Shown here one piece after another: positions 45,022 through 54,764 of a DNA stretch of 64,000 nt. The notes under the pieces are model-generated. The model made no database searches, was not told where the DNA came from, and worked only from the letters and a program-made list of their open reading frames with translations. The DNA is from a bacterium (GTDB lineage: Bacteria > UBP18 > UBA7526). The stretch covers positions 80,283-144,282 of the forward strand of contig JAUWYL010000002.1 of the NCBI GenBank assembly GCA_030615855.1, in the 5' to 3' direction. Made by a program: the position numbers and the translations under genes. Position 1 is the stretch's first letter; the number at the start of each line of letters is the position of its first letter.

Positions 45022-45612
45022 TCATCCCAATCTCCCGATACTCCTTATAATCTGCATAATTAGTCCGCTGAATAGAGGAATAGTTAGGTTATCCTTCCTT
45101 CCTGGTGAGAAGAGTTCCACGATTGAAGCAGCAAGAGCACCGATAAAGAGAATGCCAAAACTTAACTTTAGTCTCAAGACTAAGAGAATCATTCCTATTA
45201 AAAGGCAGGCGAAAAGGGACCCTAAACCTCCTTCCAAGCTTTTTCCTTTTATTCTAATCCTTCCATATCTCTTTCCCACAATGGATGCCGCTAAGTCTCC
45301 ACAGGCCACGAAACATAGGCTGGCGATGGCGATTCCCTTCTCAAATAATAGAACGGAAAGAAAAGCACCAGAGATGTAATAAGGATTACCGGAGAATCTA
45401 TTCCTCTCTTCTTCCTTAATAATCCCTCCTAAATATTTCAGTGTCCACTGGTTAAATCTTGGATAACAAAGACGAAGAAGATCAGCCAAAAAGAAAAAGA
45501 TAAAGAAAATCGCAAAGATAATAAGGGAGATCTTTTTATCCGTGAAATAATAGATTAGAGGAAGAAGTAGTCCTCCTAGAAGATGCCATAGATAACGTAG
45601 TGGTTTATTCAA
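45022..45612 (-). CDS. DGK1/SEC59/VTE5-like CTP-dependent lipid or polyprenol kinase
   Basis: 196 residues, about six membrane segments. The signature FVACGDLAASIVGKRYGRIR, then KGKSLEGGLGSLFACLL, resembles dolichol kinase and CTP-diacylglycerol kinase proteins. The start chosen is TTG 45612, with GAGAGG 7 bases upstream and a promoter just before it. The longer frame to 45711 would read through a palindromic repeat and the promoter. A role in phosphorylating a lipid alcohol is inferred. Confidence 0.72.
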   Translation of the reverse strand: MNKPLRYLWHLLGGLLLPLIYYFTDKKISLIIFAIFFIFFFLADLLRLCYPRFNQWTLKYLGGIIKEEERNRFSGNPYYISGAFLSVLLFEKGIAIASLCFVACGDLAASIVGKRYGRIRIKGKSLEGGLGSLFACLLIGMILLVLRLKLSFGILFIGALAASIVELFSPGRKDNLTIPLFSGLIMQIIRSIGRLG

Positions 45613-45634
45613 AATATTACCTCTCTTAGTTTTT

Positions 45635-45663
45635 AGTATACTATAATGTCTTGAAAAAGGCAA
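45635..45663 (-). promoter_or_regulatory. Promoter for the DGK1-like gene
   Basis: Minus strand TTGCCT (45658-45663), 17 bases, TATACT (45635-45640), about 23 bases before the TTG start. Confidence 0.8.
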
Positions 45664-45668
45664 ACTTG

Positions 45669-45696
45669 TCCCGTTGATAATTTCATATCTACGGGG
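45669..45696. repeat. CCCGTTGATAA..TATCTACGGG hairpin, copy 2
   Basis: A 28-bp palindrome lying exactly between two divergent promoters. Its near-copy is at 29124-29151 in the tRNA cluster. Confidence 0.78.
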
Positions 45697-45697
45697 C

Positions 45698-45726
45698 TTG
45701 CTATTCTTCATTTCACGTGGTATGAT
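45698..45726 (+). promoter_or_regulatory. Promoter for the plus-strand barrel gene
   Basis: TTGCTA (45698-45703), 17 bases, TATGAT (45721-45726). The leader to the start codon contains a CCCCGAT/ATCGGGG hairpin (about 45772-45787) and ACCGTTTACC words. Confidence 0.72.
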
Positions 45727-45839
45727 GCATCGGTGAACAGTGTTACTGAAGGTTAACCGTTTACCCGCTCCCCCGATACATCGGGGTCGCTGTTTACCGT
45801 TTACCGTAAACGATCATTCTAAACTGAAGGATGTTAAAT

Positions 45840-47408
45840 ATGCGATACAGACTATTACTCCTTCTTACCTTCTTGCTTCTCTTTCCTTTCCCAATCTGGG
45901 CTAAGGAGGGAGAGAAGAAGGTCGAATTCATCCCTCGGGCAGATATGGCCTTAGAGATGGGTCGTTACTTTCATAACTGGCCGGGCTATGCCTGGAGGTT
46001 CAAAAGAAGGATCAACATAGATATCTGGAGGTTTGGAAATAAATTCCTCTTTATGGAATATGAGGATGAGAATATCCTGGGGAGCAGGTGGGCAAACGAA
46101 GACGACCCCCGAAAGATCCGCCATGAGATCGCCTATCTGGGCCTAAGGCGGGACTGGGAGAAGCATAGCCTCTCTTATTTCTACCGGCACGTCTGCCACA
46201 ACCGGGTGGATAGGACGACAGGGAAGTTCATGCTCTGGGATGTCATTGAGGCCAGGTGGGAGACGAAGGGTATGAGATTGGGATATAAGAACGAGGGGAT
46301 AGATTTCAATTCCCAAAAAGAATTTGAATTCTTGAATAAATTTAATGGCATGGCTGGTTTAGGCCTGGTGACTACCCATGAGCATTGTAGATATTCTGCG
46401 GTGGGCGAAGGGGGGATGAGATACGATATCTTAAGATATAGAAATGGAATTCCCTATCTCCTGACCAAACTCTATGCTACTATTGACCCTCATCTAAGAC
46501 CCAACCTTACTTTAGAATCTGGAGTCCGGTTTCACCTGAAACATTTTGATCTTACTCCCTTTATAGAATACGAGCATCAATATGATGTTGAGAGGCGGGA
46601 AGGACCGGTGGGAAACTTTTTATTCACCGGCCTGCGCCTGGAGACCCATGGTGATGAGTTGGTGCCTACTTTCAAAAGGAATTCTCTCTTCCTTCCCGGG
46701 TTAAATGTCGGGGGCTACTATGCTAAGGTCTTGGATAGTGACGACTTCGGTTATGATAGTGATCTGGCCTTCAATTTAGATCTCTACCGAAAAGATAGGT
46801 TTATCGCTTTCTTAAATACTGGCTTAGTAATCAATACCACAACTGAGAATCAGAAGCCTCACTTCATCGGCTATTCCTTAGAGCCAGGTTTGGCAATAGA
46901 TTTTGATAAAAATGTTTTGGATTTTTTCTTCCGCCACTGGTCACGGCATAACGGTGATGTCAACGGCAATGTCGTAGATGGGATTACAGAGGGATATAAA
47001 CTGATAGGAAGTCGATTTCAGAGTCGGGGCATGAAGCTGGGGTATAGAAATGAGGGAATAGACTTTGATTCCGGAAAGGATTTCGAATTCTTGAAGAAGG
47101 TTGACTGGCAGGTCTCGACAGGGGGATATGTCACCACTTCTAATTATGACTACGATTGGGAGGCAGGGGCCGGAGTAAGGTGGGATATCCTGAGGCATAA
47201 GAGAAAGATCCCCTATCTCTCAGCCAACCTCCGCCTCCTCCAGGGTCCCAATACAGATGGGGATTATACCATGGAGGCCGGAGTGAGGTTCTGCGGCAAG
47301 AAAGGGAATGCGACCCTCTTTACCCAGTACCGCTACCGGGAGAACGCCTCTCGCTTCGGAGGTTACGATGCCAAACAAAAAATACTGGGCCTTGGATTTG
47401 ATTTTTAG
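45840..47408 (+). CDS. Internally duplicated outer-membrane beta-barrel-like protein, unknown function
   Basis: 522 residues from the ATG at 45840 (AAGGA 8 bases upstream). A signal peptide (LLLLLTFLLLFPFPIWA) is followed by two related halves. KGMRLGYKNEGIDFNSQKEF recurs as RGMKLGYRNEGIDFDSGKDF, MRYDILRYRNGIPYL as VRWDILRHKRKIPYL, and LESGVRF as MEAGVRF. Alternating polar/aromatic strands and a terminal Phe (KILGLGFDF) indicate an outer-membrane barrel. It is the only plus-strand gene in the window, with its own promoter. No family was recognised. Confidence 0.8.
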   Translation: MRYRLLLLLTFLLLFPFPIWAKEGEKKVEFIPRADMALEMGRYFHNWPGYAWRFKRRINIDIWRFGNKFLFMEYEDENILGSRWANEDDPRKIRHEIAYLGLRRDWEKHSLSYFYRHVCHNRVDRTTGKFMLWDVIEARWETKGMRLGYKNEGIDFNSQKEFEFLNKFNGMAGLGLVTTHEHCRYSAVGEGGMRYDILRYRNGIPYLLTKLYATIDPHLRPNLTLESGVRFHLKHFDLTPFIEYEHQYDVERREGPVGNFLFTGLRLETHGDELVPTFKRNSLFLPGLNVGGYYAKVLDSDDFGYDSDLAFNLDLYRKDRFIAFLNTGLVINTTTENQKPHFIGYSLEPGLAIDFDKNVLDFFFRHWSRHNGDVNGNVVDGITEGYKLIGSRFQSRGMKLGYRNEGIDFDSGKDFEFLKKVDWQVSTGGYVTTSNYDYDWEAGAGVRWDILRHKRKIPYLSANLRLLQGPNTDGDYTMEAGVRFCGKKGNATLFTQYRYRENASRFGGYDAKQKILGLGFDF

Positions 47409-47504
47409 TTACCACTCGTATCTTATGCCAAAAAGTCCAAAATCATCCGTCTTTCCATCGCATCGATCAATATCGTGCTTGTGCCTTATCTGACAGAAGA
47501 AACT

Positions 47505-47545
47505 CAAAAAGAAAAAGGGCAAGAAATTTATCTTGCCCTTCCTTA
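47505..47545. terminator. Bidirectional terminator between convergent genes
   Basis: A 10-bp stem AAGGGCAAGA (47515-47524), loop of 6, complement 47531-47540. On the minus strand it is followed by a strong TTTTTCTTTTT tract, ending the efflux operon; the plus-strand tract is weaker. Further hairpins (GGGGGAAAG, GGCAAAG, GGGGC arms) fill 47640-47740. The rest of 47409-47727 shows no gene. Confidence 0.8.
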
Positions 47546-47727
47546 TAACTCTTGATAGCCATTATAAAGTTGCTAAATTTATAGCGAAGTTACATCCTTG
47601 AAGCATCGGAATTTGAATAAATTACGATGCTGAGGATTAGGGGGTTTGGGGGAAAGAATCTGCTTTCCCCCAAGGGGTGACAGGGAGGCAAAGCATGTCT
47701 TTGCCGACCGCCAGAGGGGCAAAGCCC

Positions 47728-50700
47728 CTATGGAAGTAACCCCGAAGGGGTTATCTTGCCATACAGTATCTTCCGCATCCGGCTGGTCACTCGGTAAGAG
47801 ATGTGATCCACAATACTATAGACCACGGGGATAACGAAGAGGGTTAAAAAGGTAGAGAATAATAGTCCAAAGGAGACGGCAACCGCTAAAGAGGAGCGCA
47901 TCTCTGAACCAGTGGTGCGGCTGAAGACCATGGGGAATATGGCCAAGATGGTGGTAGAGGAAGTGATGAGTATCGGCCGCAGCCGGGTAGCCGCTCCCTG
48001 GATGAGCGCCTGGTGCTTCTCTATCCCCTTTCTCTTAAGTCGATTGATATAGTCGATCATCACAATAGCATTATTGACCACAATCCCTACCAGCATGATG
48101 GTTCCCATAAAGGACTGAACATTCAGGGTCTTACCGAAGGCCAATAGTCCAAAAACCACCCCGATAAGAGCTAAGGGGATAGTGAACATTATTATAAAGG
48201 GCTGGGAAAGGGATTCGAAGAGAGCGGCCATGACCATATAGACCAAGATGATGCCTATGATGAGGGCGATAGTAAAGGAACGAAAGGTCTCCTGCATATC
48301 CTCATACCTCCCCCCATATTCCACAAAGTACCCTGGAGGAAACTCGATCTTGGATACCTTACTCTTAATATCCCTTATGATCCGACCCAGATCCCGACCA
48401 TAGCTATTGGCGGTTACTGAGATCTTTCTCTCTTGGTCTTCCCGGGTAATCCTTAAAGGGCCTTCAGCATACTCTATAGTAGTGATCTGATATAGAGGAA
48501 CCTGAAAACCAAGAGATGAGGCGATGGCGATGTTCTTTATATCCTCAAGGGAATCGCGCTCCATCTCTCTATACCTCACCCGGATATCATACTCCTCCCC
48601 ACCGATCCTATACTTGGTGGCCACCTTTCCCAATAGGGCGGTCTTCACGCTATGGGCCACCTGATCCAAGGTAAGTCCCATGCGGCGCGCCTTTACCCTA
48701 TCCAACTTTATCTGTAACTCAGGCTTTCCCTTCTTCAGAGTAACATCGATATCCCGCAACCCCCCAATGTCCTCACACTCTGAAGCAATCCTATCGGCAA
48801 AATCCTTCAATCTATCCAGGTCCTTGCCGAATACCTTCACCTCTATGGGCCTCTCCCCCCCACCCCCAATGAACATCTCCCTCATATCCATGAACTCAAA
48901 GCTCGCTTCCTCAATCCTGGGAAGCCTGCCCCTAATGACCTCAATGATCTGGTCTGATGAACGCTTTCTCTTCTCCTTCTCCTCTAACCTTATAAAGACC
49001 TGGGCTTCATTCACCCCGGCCGCCCCCATGCCCCAGGCCACATCATACTTACCGGCCTCAGAGAGCCCTACAAACCCACCCACAAATTTAGCCTCAGGCT
49101 CCTTCAGCATACTCTCCTCTATCCCCTTTACTACTCGGTTGGTCTCCTCTAAGGAGGTTCCCACCGGCATCCTGACCAAGGCCATATGCATGGGCATATC
49201 TGCCTTGGGCATAAATTCTGCGCCCAGGAAAGGAATGAGAGCCAGACTCAGGAGGAATAGGCACAGAGCAGTTATTATTACTACCTTCCGATGAGAGAGG
49301 GCCCATCCCAAGGCCCGCTTATAGGCCTCTCTAAATCGCTCAAACCCCCCTCGGCCAAGACCTTTCTCTTCACCTCTTTTAAATATTACTGAAGCCACCA
49401 TGGGTACTAAGGTTAGAGCAACGAAGAGAGAGGCAAATAGCGAGAGGCAGATGGTGAGAGACATGGGTCGCAGTAGCCGGGCGGCCATCCCGGTAGTCAG
49501 AGATACCGGCAGGAATACGGCCAGGGTAGTCAGAGTGGAGGCGGTTATGGCCAGGCCCACCTCAGATGCCCCGATCCTTGCTGAAGCCTTCCTATCCTTC
49601 CCCTCCTCTAAGTGGCGGAAGGTATTCTCTATGACCACCACCGCATTATCCACCAGCATCCCCACCCCCAAGGCCAATCCCATCAGGGTTATTAGGTTAA
49701 AGGTATATCCCACAGCATACATACCGATGAAGGTGGTGAGCACAGATATGGGGATGGCCAGGGATATGGCAAAGGTCGGTCGCCAGTTCCTTAAGAAGAG
49801 GAAGAGGAGGATGATGGCCAGTATCCCTCCCTGGAAGGCATTGATCGTAGTGAAGCGCACGATGCTCTTGATTATATGGCCCTGATCCCACAGAGAATAG
49901 AACCTTATATCCTTAGGGATCTCCTCTTTTAATCTCTCCAGTTCTCTCTTTACCCGATTGAGCACCATTACTGTATTGGCCCCGGACTGCTTCATAATCC
50001 CCAATAGTACACAGTCCTTGCGGTTTGTTCGGGCATAGTTTCTTATCTCCTTATGGGTGTCTACCACTTGGGCGATATCCTTGAGATAGATGGGGGTGCC
50101 CTGATGGGTAGTGACTACTATATTGCGCATGGTCTCCAAGTCTTTGAACTCACCCAATGTTCTTACCAAGTATTCGGTATATCCTTTGGTGATATGGCCT
50201 CCAGTAACATTCAGGTTCTCCTGGCGCAGGATCTGGATTATCTCTTCCAATGCTAAATGGTGGGCTTGGAGTCTCTCTCTATCAATGAGGATATTGATCT
50301 CCCTCTCCAAGCCTCCCATGAGCATGCAGGAGGCCACCCCTTCCAATCTCTCCAGTCTGGGCTTAATATTATCATCCAGATAGTCGCGCAATACCTGGGT
50401 ATTCTCCATTCCCGTAATTCCATAGTAGAGGACTGGGAAGTCGGCCATATTGAACTTGACCACTAAGGGATTATCTATCTCTTCGGGCAGAAAGTCACGG
50501 GTTAAAGAGACCTTATCCCGCACATCCTGGGCAGCGAAGTCTAACCTTGTCCCCCACTCAAACTCTACCATTACTGCCGAGATACCTTCCTGAGAGAAGG
50601 AGGCCACATTCCTAACATGCTTGACTGTGGAGACTATCTCTTCAATGGGCTTGGTAATCAGGGTCTCAATATCCTCTGAGGCTACGCCTTCATAGGTGGT

Positions 50701-50844
50701 TACTATTGAGACGAAAGGATACTCTAATTCGGGAAAGAGATCCAGACCTAATCTGAAGAAAGAGATAATCCCGAAGAGACAGACGATGAGGATGAGCATT
50801 AAGACCGTTACCCGACGATTGACAGAGAATTCTGGTAGATTCAC
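47728..50844 (-). CDS. RND efflux transporter, AcrB/HAE1 type
   Basis: 1038 residues, the normal length. First helix VNRRVTVLMLILIVCLFGII, two large periplasmic loops, and paired six-helix bundles. GLALGVGMLVDNAVVVIEN carries the proton-relay Asp of helix 4, and VGIVVNNAIVMIDY is the mirrored motif. It exports drugs, lipids or metals with the TolC and adaptor proteins of the same operon. Start GTG 50844 with AGGAGG upstream. The end of the coding region forms an AACCCC/GGGGTT hairpin. Confidence 0.93.
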   Translation of the reverse strand: MNLPEFSVNRRVTVLMLILIVCLFGIISFFRLGLDLFPELEYPFVSIVTTYEGVASEDIETLITKPIEEIVSTVKHVRNVASFSQEGISAVMVEFEWGTRLDFAAQDVRDKVSLTRDFLPEEIDNPLVVKFNMADFPVLYYGITGMENTQVLRDYLDDNIKPRLERLEGVASCMLMGGLEREINILIDRERLQAHHLALEEIIQILRQENLNVTGGHITKGYTEYLVRTLGEFKDLETMRNIVVTTHQGTPIYLKDIAQVVDTHKEIRNYARTNRKDCVLLGIMKQSGANTVMVLNRVKRELERLKEEIPKDIRFYSLWDQGHIIKSIVRFTTINAFQGGILAIILLFLFLRNWRPTFAISLAIPISVLTTFIGMYAVGYTFNLITLMGLALGVGMLVDNAVVVIENTFRHLEEGKDRKASARIGASEVGLAITASTLTTLAVFLPVSLTTGMAARLLRPMSLTICLSLFASLFVALTLVPMVASVIFKRGEEKGLGRGGFERFREAYKRALGWALSHRKVVIITALCLFLLSLALIPFLGAEFMPKADMPMHMALVRMPVGTSLEETNRVVKGIEESMLKEPEAKFVGGFVGLSEAGKYDVAWGMGAAGVNEAQVFIRLEEKEKRKRSSDQIIEVIRGRLPRIEEASFEFMDMREMFIGGGGERPIEVKVFGKDLDRLKDFADRIASECEDIGGLRDIDVTLKKGKPELQIKLDRVKARRMGLTLDQVAHSVKTALLGKVATKYRIGGEEYDIRVRYREMERDSLEDIKNIAIASSLGFQVPLYQITTIEYAEGPLRITREDQERKISVTANSYGRDLGRIIRDIKSKVSKIEFPPGYFVEYGGRYEDMQETFRSFTIALIIGIILVYMVMAALFESLSQPFIIMFTIPLALIGVVFGLLAFGKTLNVQSFMGTIMLVGIVVNNAIVMIDYINRLKRKGIEKHQALIQGAATRLRPILITSSTTILAIFPMVFSRTTGSEMRSSLAVAVSFGLLFSTFLTLFVIPVVYSIVDHISYRVTSRMRKILYGKITPSGLLP

Positions 50845-50856
50845 CCCGCACCTCCT

Positions 50857-51747
50857 TTAATTCTGAATGATGACCAAGGTATTATCGCTCAGGCCATAAT
50901 TGCCCTCAATGATTACTATCTCCCCTTCAGCAAGGCCTTTCACTATCTCTATACTCTCTTCATCGCTTAAGCCCGTCTCCACCCTCTTTAGAAGTGCCCT
51001 TGAATCCTGAACCACGAAGACTATTTTCTGCCCATTCTGCTTCAAGAGCGCCTTATGGGGAAGGAGGAGAGTATCCTTATGGGTCTTGATAATTATCTCC
51101 ACCCGGGCGAACATACCGGGCTTCAAGAGATGTTTGGGATTGGGGATGAGTGTCTCTACCCACGCCTTGCGGGAGATGGGATCAACGATGGGGCTTATCT
51201 TCCATGCCTTACCAGTAAATACCTTATCTGGATAGGCATCTACTCTGACCCGGACCTCTTGTCCTATCTTAATCTTAGGAAGATCCTTTTCTACAACATC
51301 GATCTTGACCTTTACCCTATCTATATCCACAATGAGAGCTATTGGAGTCTGGGGGGTTACCTTTGTTCCCAAGTCCACATAGACCCGGCCTACGATTCCT
51401 GCTAAGGGAGAATCTACTGGTGCTGGTTCAAACTTAAAGCCCGGCTCATCCCTATCGATAAGGACAATGGTCTGGCCTTTCTTAATCCTATCCCCCTCCA
51501 CAACATTCTTCTTGATAATCTTCCCGCTCACCCGGGGATAGACCTCAATCCTTTCTCGGGCCTTGATATCTCCGGTAAGGGAGATAGTCTCTCTGATATC
51601 TTTCTTTACTGTCTCCATTACTTTTACCGTTACCCCTTCCTCAACCGGAACCGTCTCCACTCCCTTTCTAAAAGATAGCATCCTTCCTGCGATGATGAGA
51701 ACAACTACTAAAACTATTACTCCCAAAATAATTCTTTTCTTCTTCAT
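50857..51747 (-). CDS. RND efflux periplasmic adaptor (membrane fusion protein)
   Basis: 296 residues. N-terminal anchor (IILGVIVLVVVLIIAGRML), then a lipoyl/barrel-sandwich domain (VYPRVSGKIIKKNVVEGDRI and SPLAGIVGRVYVDLGTKV) with almost no coiled-coil hairpin, then a beta-barrel domain (VRVDAYPDKVFTGKAWKISP). It links the RND pump to TolC. 12 bp from the pump gene. Confidence 0.9.
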   Translation of the reverse strand: MKKKRIILGVIVLVVVLIIAGRMLSFRKGVETVPVEEGVTVKVMETVKKDIRETISLTGDIKARERIEVYPRVSGKIIKKNVVEGDRIKKGQTIVLIDRDEPGFKFEPAPVDSPLAGIVGRVYVDLGTKVTPQTPIALIVDIDRVKVKIDVVEKDLPKIKIGQEVRVRVDAYPDKVFTGKAWKISPIVDPISRKAWVETLIPNPKHLLKPGMFARVEIIIKTHKDTLLLPHKALLKQNGQKIVFVVQDSRALLKRVETGLSDEESIEIVKGLAEGEIVIIEGNYGLSDNTLVIIQN

Positions 51748-51805
51748 TTTTTCTCCTATTTATCTCTAAAATTATTCGCCCATTCGCGCGAATGGTCTCA
51801 ATAGC

Positions 51806-52261
51806 TTAGCCCTTCTTCACTTTACGCAGAAAAAAGATAGCAACACTCACCATAACTAACGAGGCTAAAAGGGGGATATAGACCGGAGCAAACCAGGGAC
51901 CAGGGATTAAGAATAGACAGTCAATGGTCGCCAAACTCGGGGGCCAACCGATGAGCACCTTGAGCCAAATGTAATAGAAGATATCCCAGATGGCAAAGAC
52001 CCATAGAAAGATGGCTAATTTCTCTACCCACTTCCTTCCCACCAAGAGAGCGACCATAAGAAGAATAACAATAGTAGATGCTTCTCGCGTCTGCTCTGAG
52101 AATAATACTCCATAGGACCTTAAAAAATTACTGAATTCAGCAACACTCATTACTTCCCAAGGAAGGGGAGGAAGAATGCGGCGCAGATAGACAACAACAA
52201 TAGCCTCTAAATAGCCAAAGGCAATCCCAAAGATAGTAACCAATCCCAACTTTAATCTCAT
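51806..52261 (-). CDS. Conserved small membrane protein in efflux operon, unknown function
   Basis: 151 residues with four membrane segments. Polar, conserved-looking stretches sit at FGYLEAIVVVYLRRI, SEQTREASTIVILL, WDIFYYIWLKVLIGWP and IPGPWFAPVYIP. It overlaps the TolC gene by 4 bp (ATGA), so it is co-translated with the efflux parts. No function is assigned. Confidence 0.75.
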   Translation of the reverse strand: MRLKLGLVTIFGIAFGYLEAIVVVYLRRILPPLPWEVMSVAEFSNFLRSYGVLFSEQTREASTIVILLMVALLVGRKWVEKLAIFLWVFAIWDIFYYIWLKVLIGWPPSLATIDCLFLIPGPWFAPVYIPLLASLVMVSVAIFFLRKVKKG

Positions 52262-53805
52262 TTTTCTTCCTCAAACAAAATATTTTCTCTCTCCAGAACC
52301 GTCCCCTTCGCTTTCTCTAAATCGATCAAGGATTTATTGTAATCGATTATTGAGCGTAAATAGCCGCTCTGCGATTTGGCCAAATCCTCTTGATACTCTA
52401 AGATATCGTGGGTTGTGGTAAGGCCTTCCTTAAATCTTTCCTCCTCTGCTGATAGTTTTCTTTCTCGCAGTCTTCTTACTGTTTCTGCTGCTGCTACCCT
52501 CTTATAATCGGTATTGGTTCCTCTTACTGCTTCTCGAACCTGGATAATGATTTTCTGCTCCAGATTTTTAAAATCGATCAAGGCTTTCTCCTTCTCTAAA
52601 AGCCTCTTTTTATACTTACTCCTTGCTCCTCTATTCCCTAAGGGATATTCAAAAGAGAGGCCAGCTGACCAAGACTCATACTCACCTTTACTCATTTCAT
52701 CAAAGGCATCATTATAGTGTCGATCCAGGCCGTTCAGGCCGAAACTTCCCTTCAGATCCAAAGTGGGCAAGCGTTCATTCTTAGCTACCTTTATTTTAAT
52801 ATCCTTATTCTTTAGATCGATCTTCTCCTTCTGGTAATCAGGTCGCTTCTCGAAAGCGGTCCTTACGCTCTCCACGAGATCAATCTCTCTTGCTTCTAAA
52901 GGAGGCTTATCCAAAGGGATAATATCGAAGTTCCAGAGTTTTGGATCCTGGATGAGATTGGTGACTATCTTCAGATTATCCTGGGTATCGGAGAGCATTT
53001 TTTGGGCAATAATAACCTCTTGCTTCCGAGAAGCAACCTCGGCTTCTGCGGCCAATACCTCGAGCTGGGAAACGGTTCCTGCCTTCATCCGTGCTTTATT
53101 TGTCTCCAATAAATCCTCGGCTCGCTTTAAGGAAAGTCCTTTGACCTTCAAATTCTCAAGAGCAAAGACCAGTTCCCAGTAGGCCTTCTCTGTCTTAGTC
53201 ACAGTATTAATTACCTCTTCTCTCAACTCTTCAAGTGAGATATTCTTATTATTCTTAGCAATGAGGATATCTGCCCTATTCACCTCAATACCAAAATCCT
53301 TTAATAATGGTTGAGTAAGGGTAAAGGTAAGGCTTGAGGTATAGGCCGGATTGGGGCTCTGGGAAGCAGGAAGCCGGTTGGTCTCCAGGCGATTATTCTT
53401 AAATGCTAAATCATAATCCCCACCAGTCAGGAATTTCTGCTTTAGACCGGCATTGAAATCATAATTCTTCTGTACCGAATCAAAAGTGCCCGTAGTCGTA
53501 GAAGAGGTAGTGTGGGTTTCAGATTTGTCTGCTGAAATATCCAAGGTGGCTGTAGGATCAAAGTCTGATTTTGCCTTTATAATTTCGGTCTCCTTGATCT
53601 GGGGCACAAGACGAGTAGCGGCCACATCCAGATTATTCTTGAGAGCAAAGAAGATACAGTCCTGAAGGGATAAAGAAACGGTTCCCTTCTCTCCCTCAAG
53701 ATTTTCTAAAAAAGAAGAAAGCTCTTGAGGCTCAGCAAAAATAGACTTGGAGAAAAGGAGGGCAAAAAAGATAGAAATGAGAATATAGATTATTCTTTTA
53801 ATCAT
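52258..53805 (-). CDS. TolC-family outer-membrane efflux protein
   Basis: 515 residues. Signal peptide (1-24, ending SIFAEP), then two OEP repeats of long helices: SLQDCIFFALKNNLDVAATR starts the first; VAAAETVRRLRERKLSAEEE and FKEGLTTTHDILEYQEDLAK belong to the second. It forms the outer-membrane tunnel of the tripartite pump. Confidence 0.9.
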   Translation of the reverse strand: MIKRIIYILISIFFALLFSKSIFAEPQELSSFLENLEGEKGTVSLSLQDCIFFALKNNLDVAATRLVPQIKETEIIKAKSDFDPTATLDISADKSETHTTSSTTTGTFDSVQKNYDFNAGLKQKFLTGGDYDLAFKNNRLETNRLPASQSPNPAYTSSLTFTLTQPLLKDFGIEVNRADILIAKNNKNISLEELREEVINTVTKTEKAYWELVFALENLKVKGLSLKRAEDLLETNKARMKAGTVSQLEVLAAEAEVASRKQEVIIAQKMLSDTQDNLKIVTNLIQDPKLWNFDIIPLDKPPLEAREIDLVESVRTAFEKRPDYQKEKIDLKNKDIKIKVAKNERLPTLDLKGSFGLNGLDRHYNDAFDEMSKGEYESWSAGLSFEYPLGNRGARSKYKKRLLEKEKALIDFKNLEQKIIIQVREAVRGTNTDYKRVAAAETVRRLRERKLSAEEERFKEGLTTTHDILEYQEDLAKSQSGYLRSIIDYNKSLIDLEKAKGTVLERENILFEEEK

Positions 53806-53809
53806 CTAT

Positions 53810-54451
53810 TTACCCTTTCTTTATTCGCGTTGATTCGCGTCTTTTCTCTGACCCCTTCAAAAATAGTTCCATAACCAGAGGGGCGTTAGAGACTAAGGAT
53901 TCTTTCTCTTTACTTAACATCCACTGGAAGGCAAGAGCATCTATTATTCCTCTTAAAGTAGCCGCCACCTTCTTGGCATCCAGGGCTTTAAATCTGCCTT
54001 CCTTTATTCCCTCTTCAATCACTCGGGCAACGACGTCGATATACTTTAAGTAGCGGTCCATAATCCTCTTGCGCAACTCATCCTTTAATCCCAATTCGAA
54101 ACGGCTCGATTCTGAAGTAATAATTTTAAAGAAATCTCTATTGGCCTCGTAGAATCCTAACTGGTGCCTAGTTATAGCACTAAGTTTTTCTACTGGACCT
54201 TCTTTTTTCTTAGCTTCTTTCCGTATAAGATTCATTAGATATTCTGTCTTCTCCTCTACCAAGGAATAGAAGAGTTCCCTTTTGTTCTTAAAGTAAAGAT
54301 ATATCGTTCCCTTAGCCAGCTCTGCTTCTTTAGCAATCTCGTCAATGGTTGCCTGATGAAAACCTTTCTGGGCAAAGACCCTCTGAGCAGCTTCTAAGAT
54401 CTCTCTCTTTCTTGCCAACCGTTCCCTTTCCTTTCTACTTAATTTCTTCAT
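53810..54451 (-). CDS. TetR/AcrR-family regulator of the efflux operon
   Basis: 213 residues. The helix-turn-helix lies at residues about 28-62 ([20 protein letters not shown] and [12 protein letters not shown]). The C-terminal domain is helical for ligand and dimer. First gene of the operon, 4 bp before tolC, behind a promoter that overlaps a candidate operator, so self-repression is likely. Confidence 0.92.
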   Translation of the reverse strand: MKKLSRKERERLARKREILEAAQRVFAQKGFHQATIDEIAKEAELAKGTIYLYFKNKRELFYSLVEEKTEYLMNLIRKEAKKKEGPVEKLSAITRHQLGFYEANRDFFKIITSESSRFELGLKDELRKRIMDRYLKYIDVVARVIEEGIKEGRFKALDAKKVAATLRGIIDALAFQWMLSKEKESLVSNAPLVMELFLKGSEKRRESTRIKKG

Positions 54452-54474
54452 CCCTATACTCCTTAGTCATTTTA

Positions 54475-54494
54475 TGACTGACTGTTCATTCATT
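54475..54494. promoter_or_regulatory. Candidate TetR-type operator
   Basis: TGACTGACTGTTCATTCA is an inverted repeat of the TGAnTGA/TCAnTCA style bound by many TetR-family repressors. It lies between the -10 box and the tetR start. A second palindrome AGTCAT-3-ATGACT overlaps at 54465-54479. Confidence 0.65.
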
Positions 54495-54497
54495 TTA

Positions 54498-54526
54498 ATA
54501 ATAACATGAAAAAACCCCCTTGTCAA
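54498..54526 (-). promoter_or_regulatory. Promoter of the tetR-tolC-RND operon
   Basis: Minus strand TTGACA (54521-54526), 17 bases, TATTAT (54498-54503). Upstream, 54540-54660 holds CGGATTTAAACGGATT words resembling those at 37145-37245, and 54661-54764 shows nothing recognisable. Confidence 0.82.
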
Positions 54527-54764
54527 GTCTTTTCTGATTCCTAAAAAAGTCACGGATTTAGACAGATTTAAGCGGATTTAAACGGATTAACCATTGGAAA
54601 GGAGACTCCGTCTGCATCCGCTATAATTCGTTTGCATCTTTTTAGAAATCAATTTTTGCAACGCGAATAAAAAAACTCAAAGAAAAATCCTCGGGCATCT
54701 AAATAAAGTCTGGACTCTTGTTCTCTTTCTATCCATTTCTCTTCATCCTAGATAACTCTTAATT

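Noticed and set aside
45613-45711. ATG start at 45711 for the DGK1-like protein
   Set aside because: The extension would be encoded by a palindromic repeat and by the promoter itself; TTG 45612 has a good ribosome-binding site.
48680-49885. Long plus-strand open frames opposite the RND transporter
   Set aside because: They are antisense shadows of a well-conserved gene, without ribosome-binding sites or recognisable protein motifs; the same holds for other antisense frames opposite uvrA, lon, trpB, fakA and aminotransferase genes.
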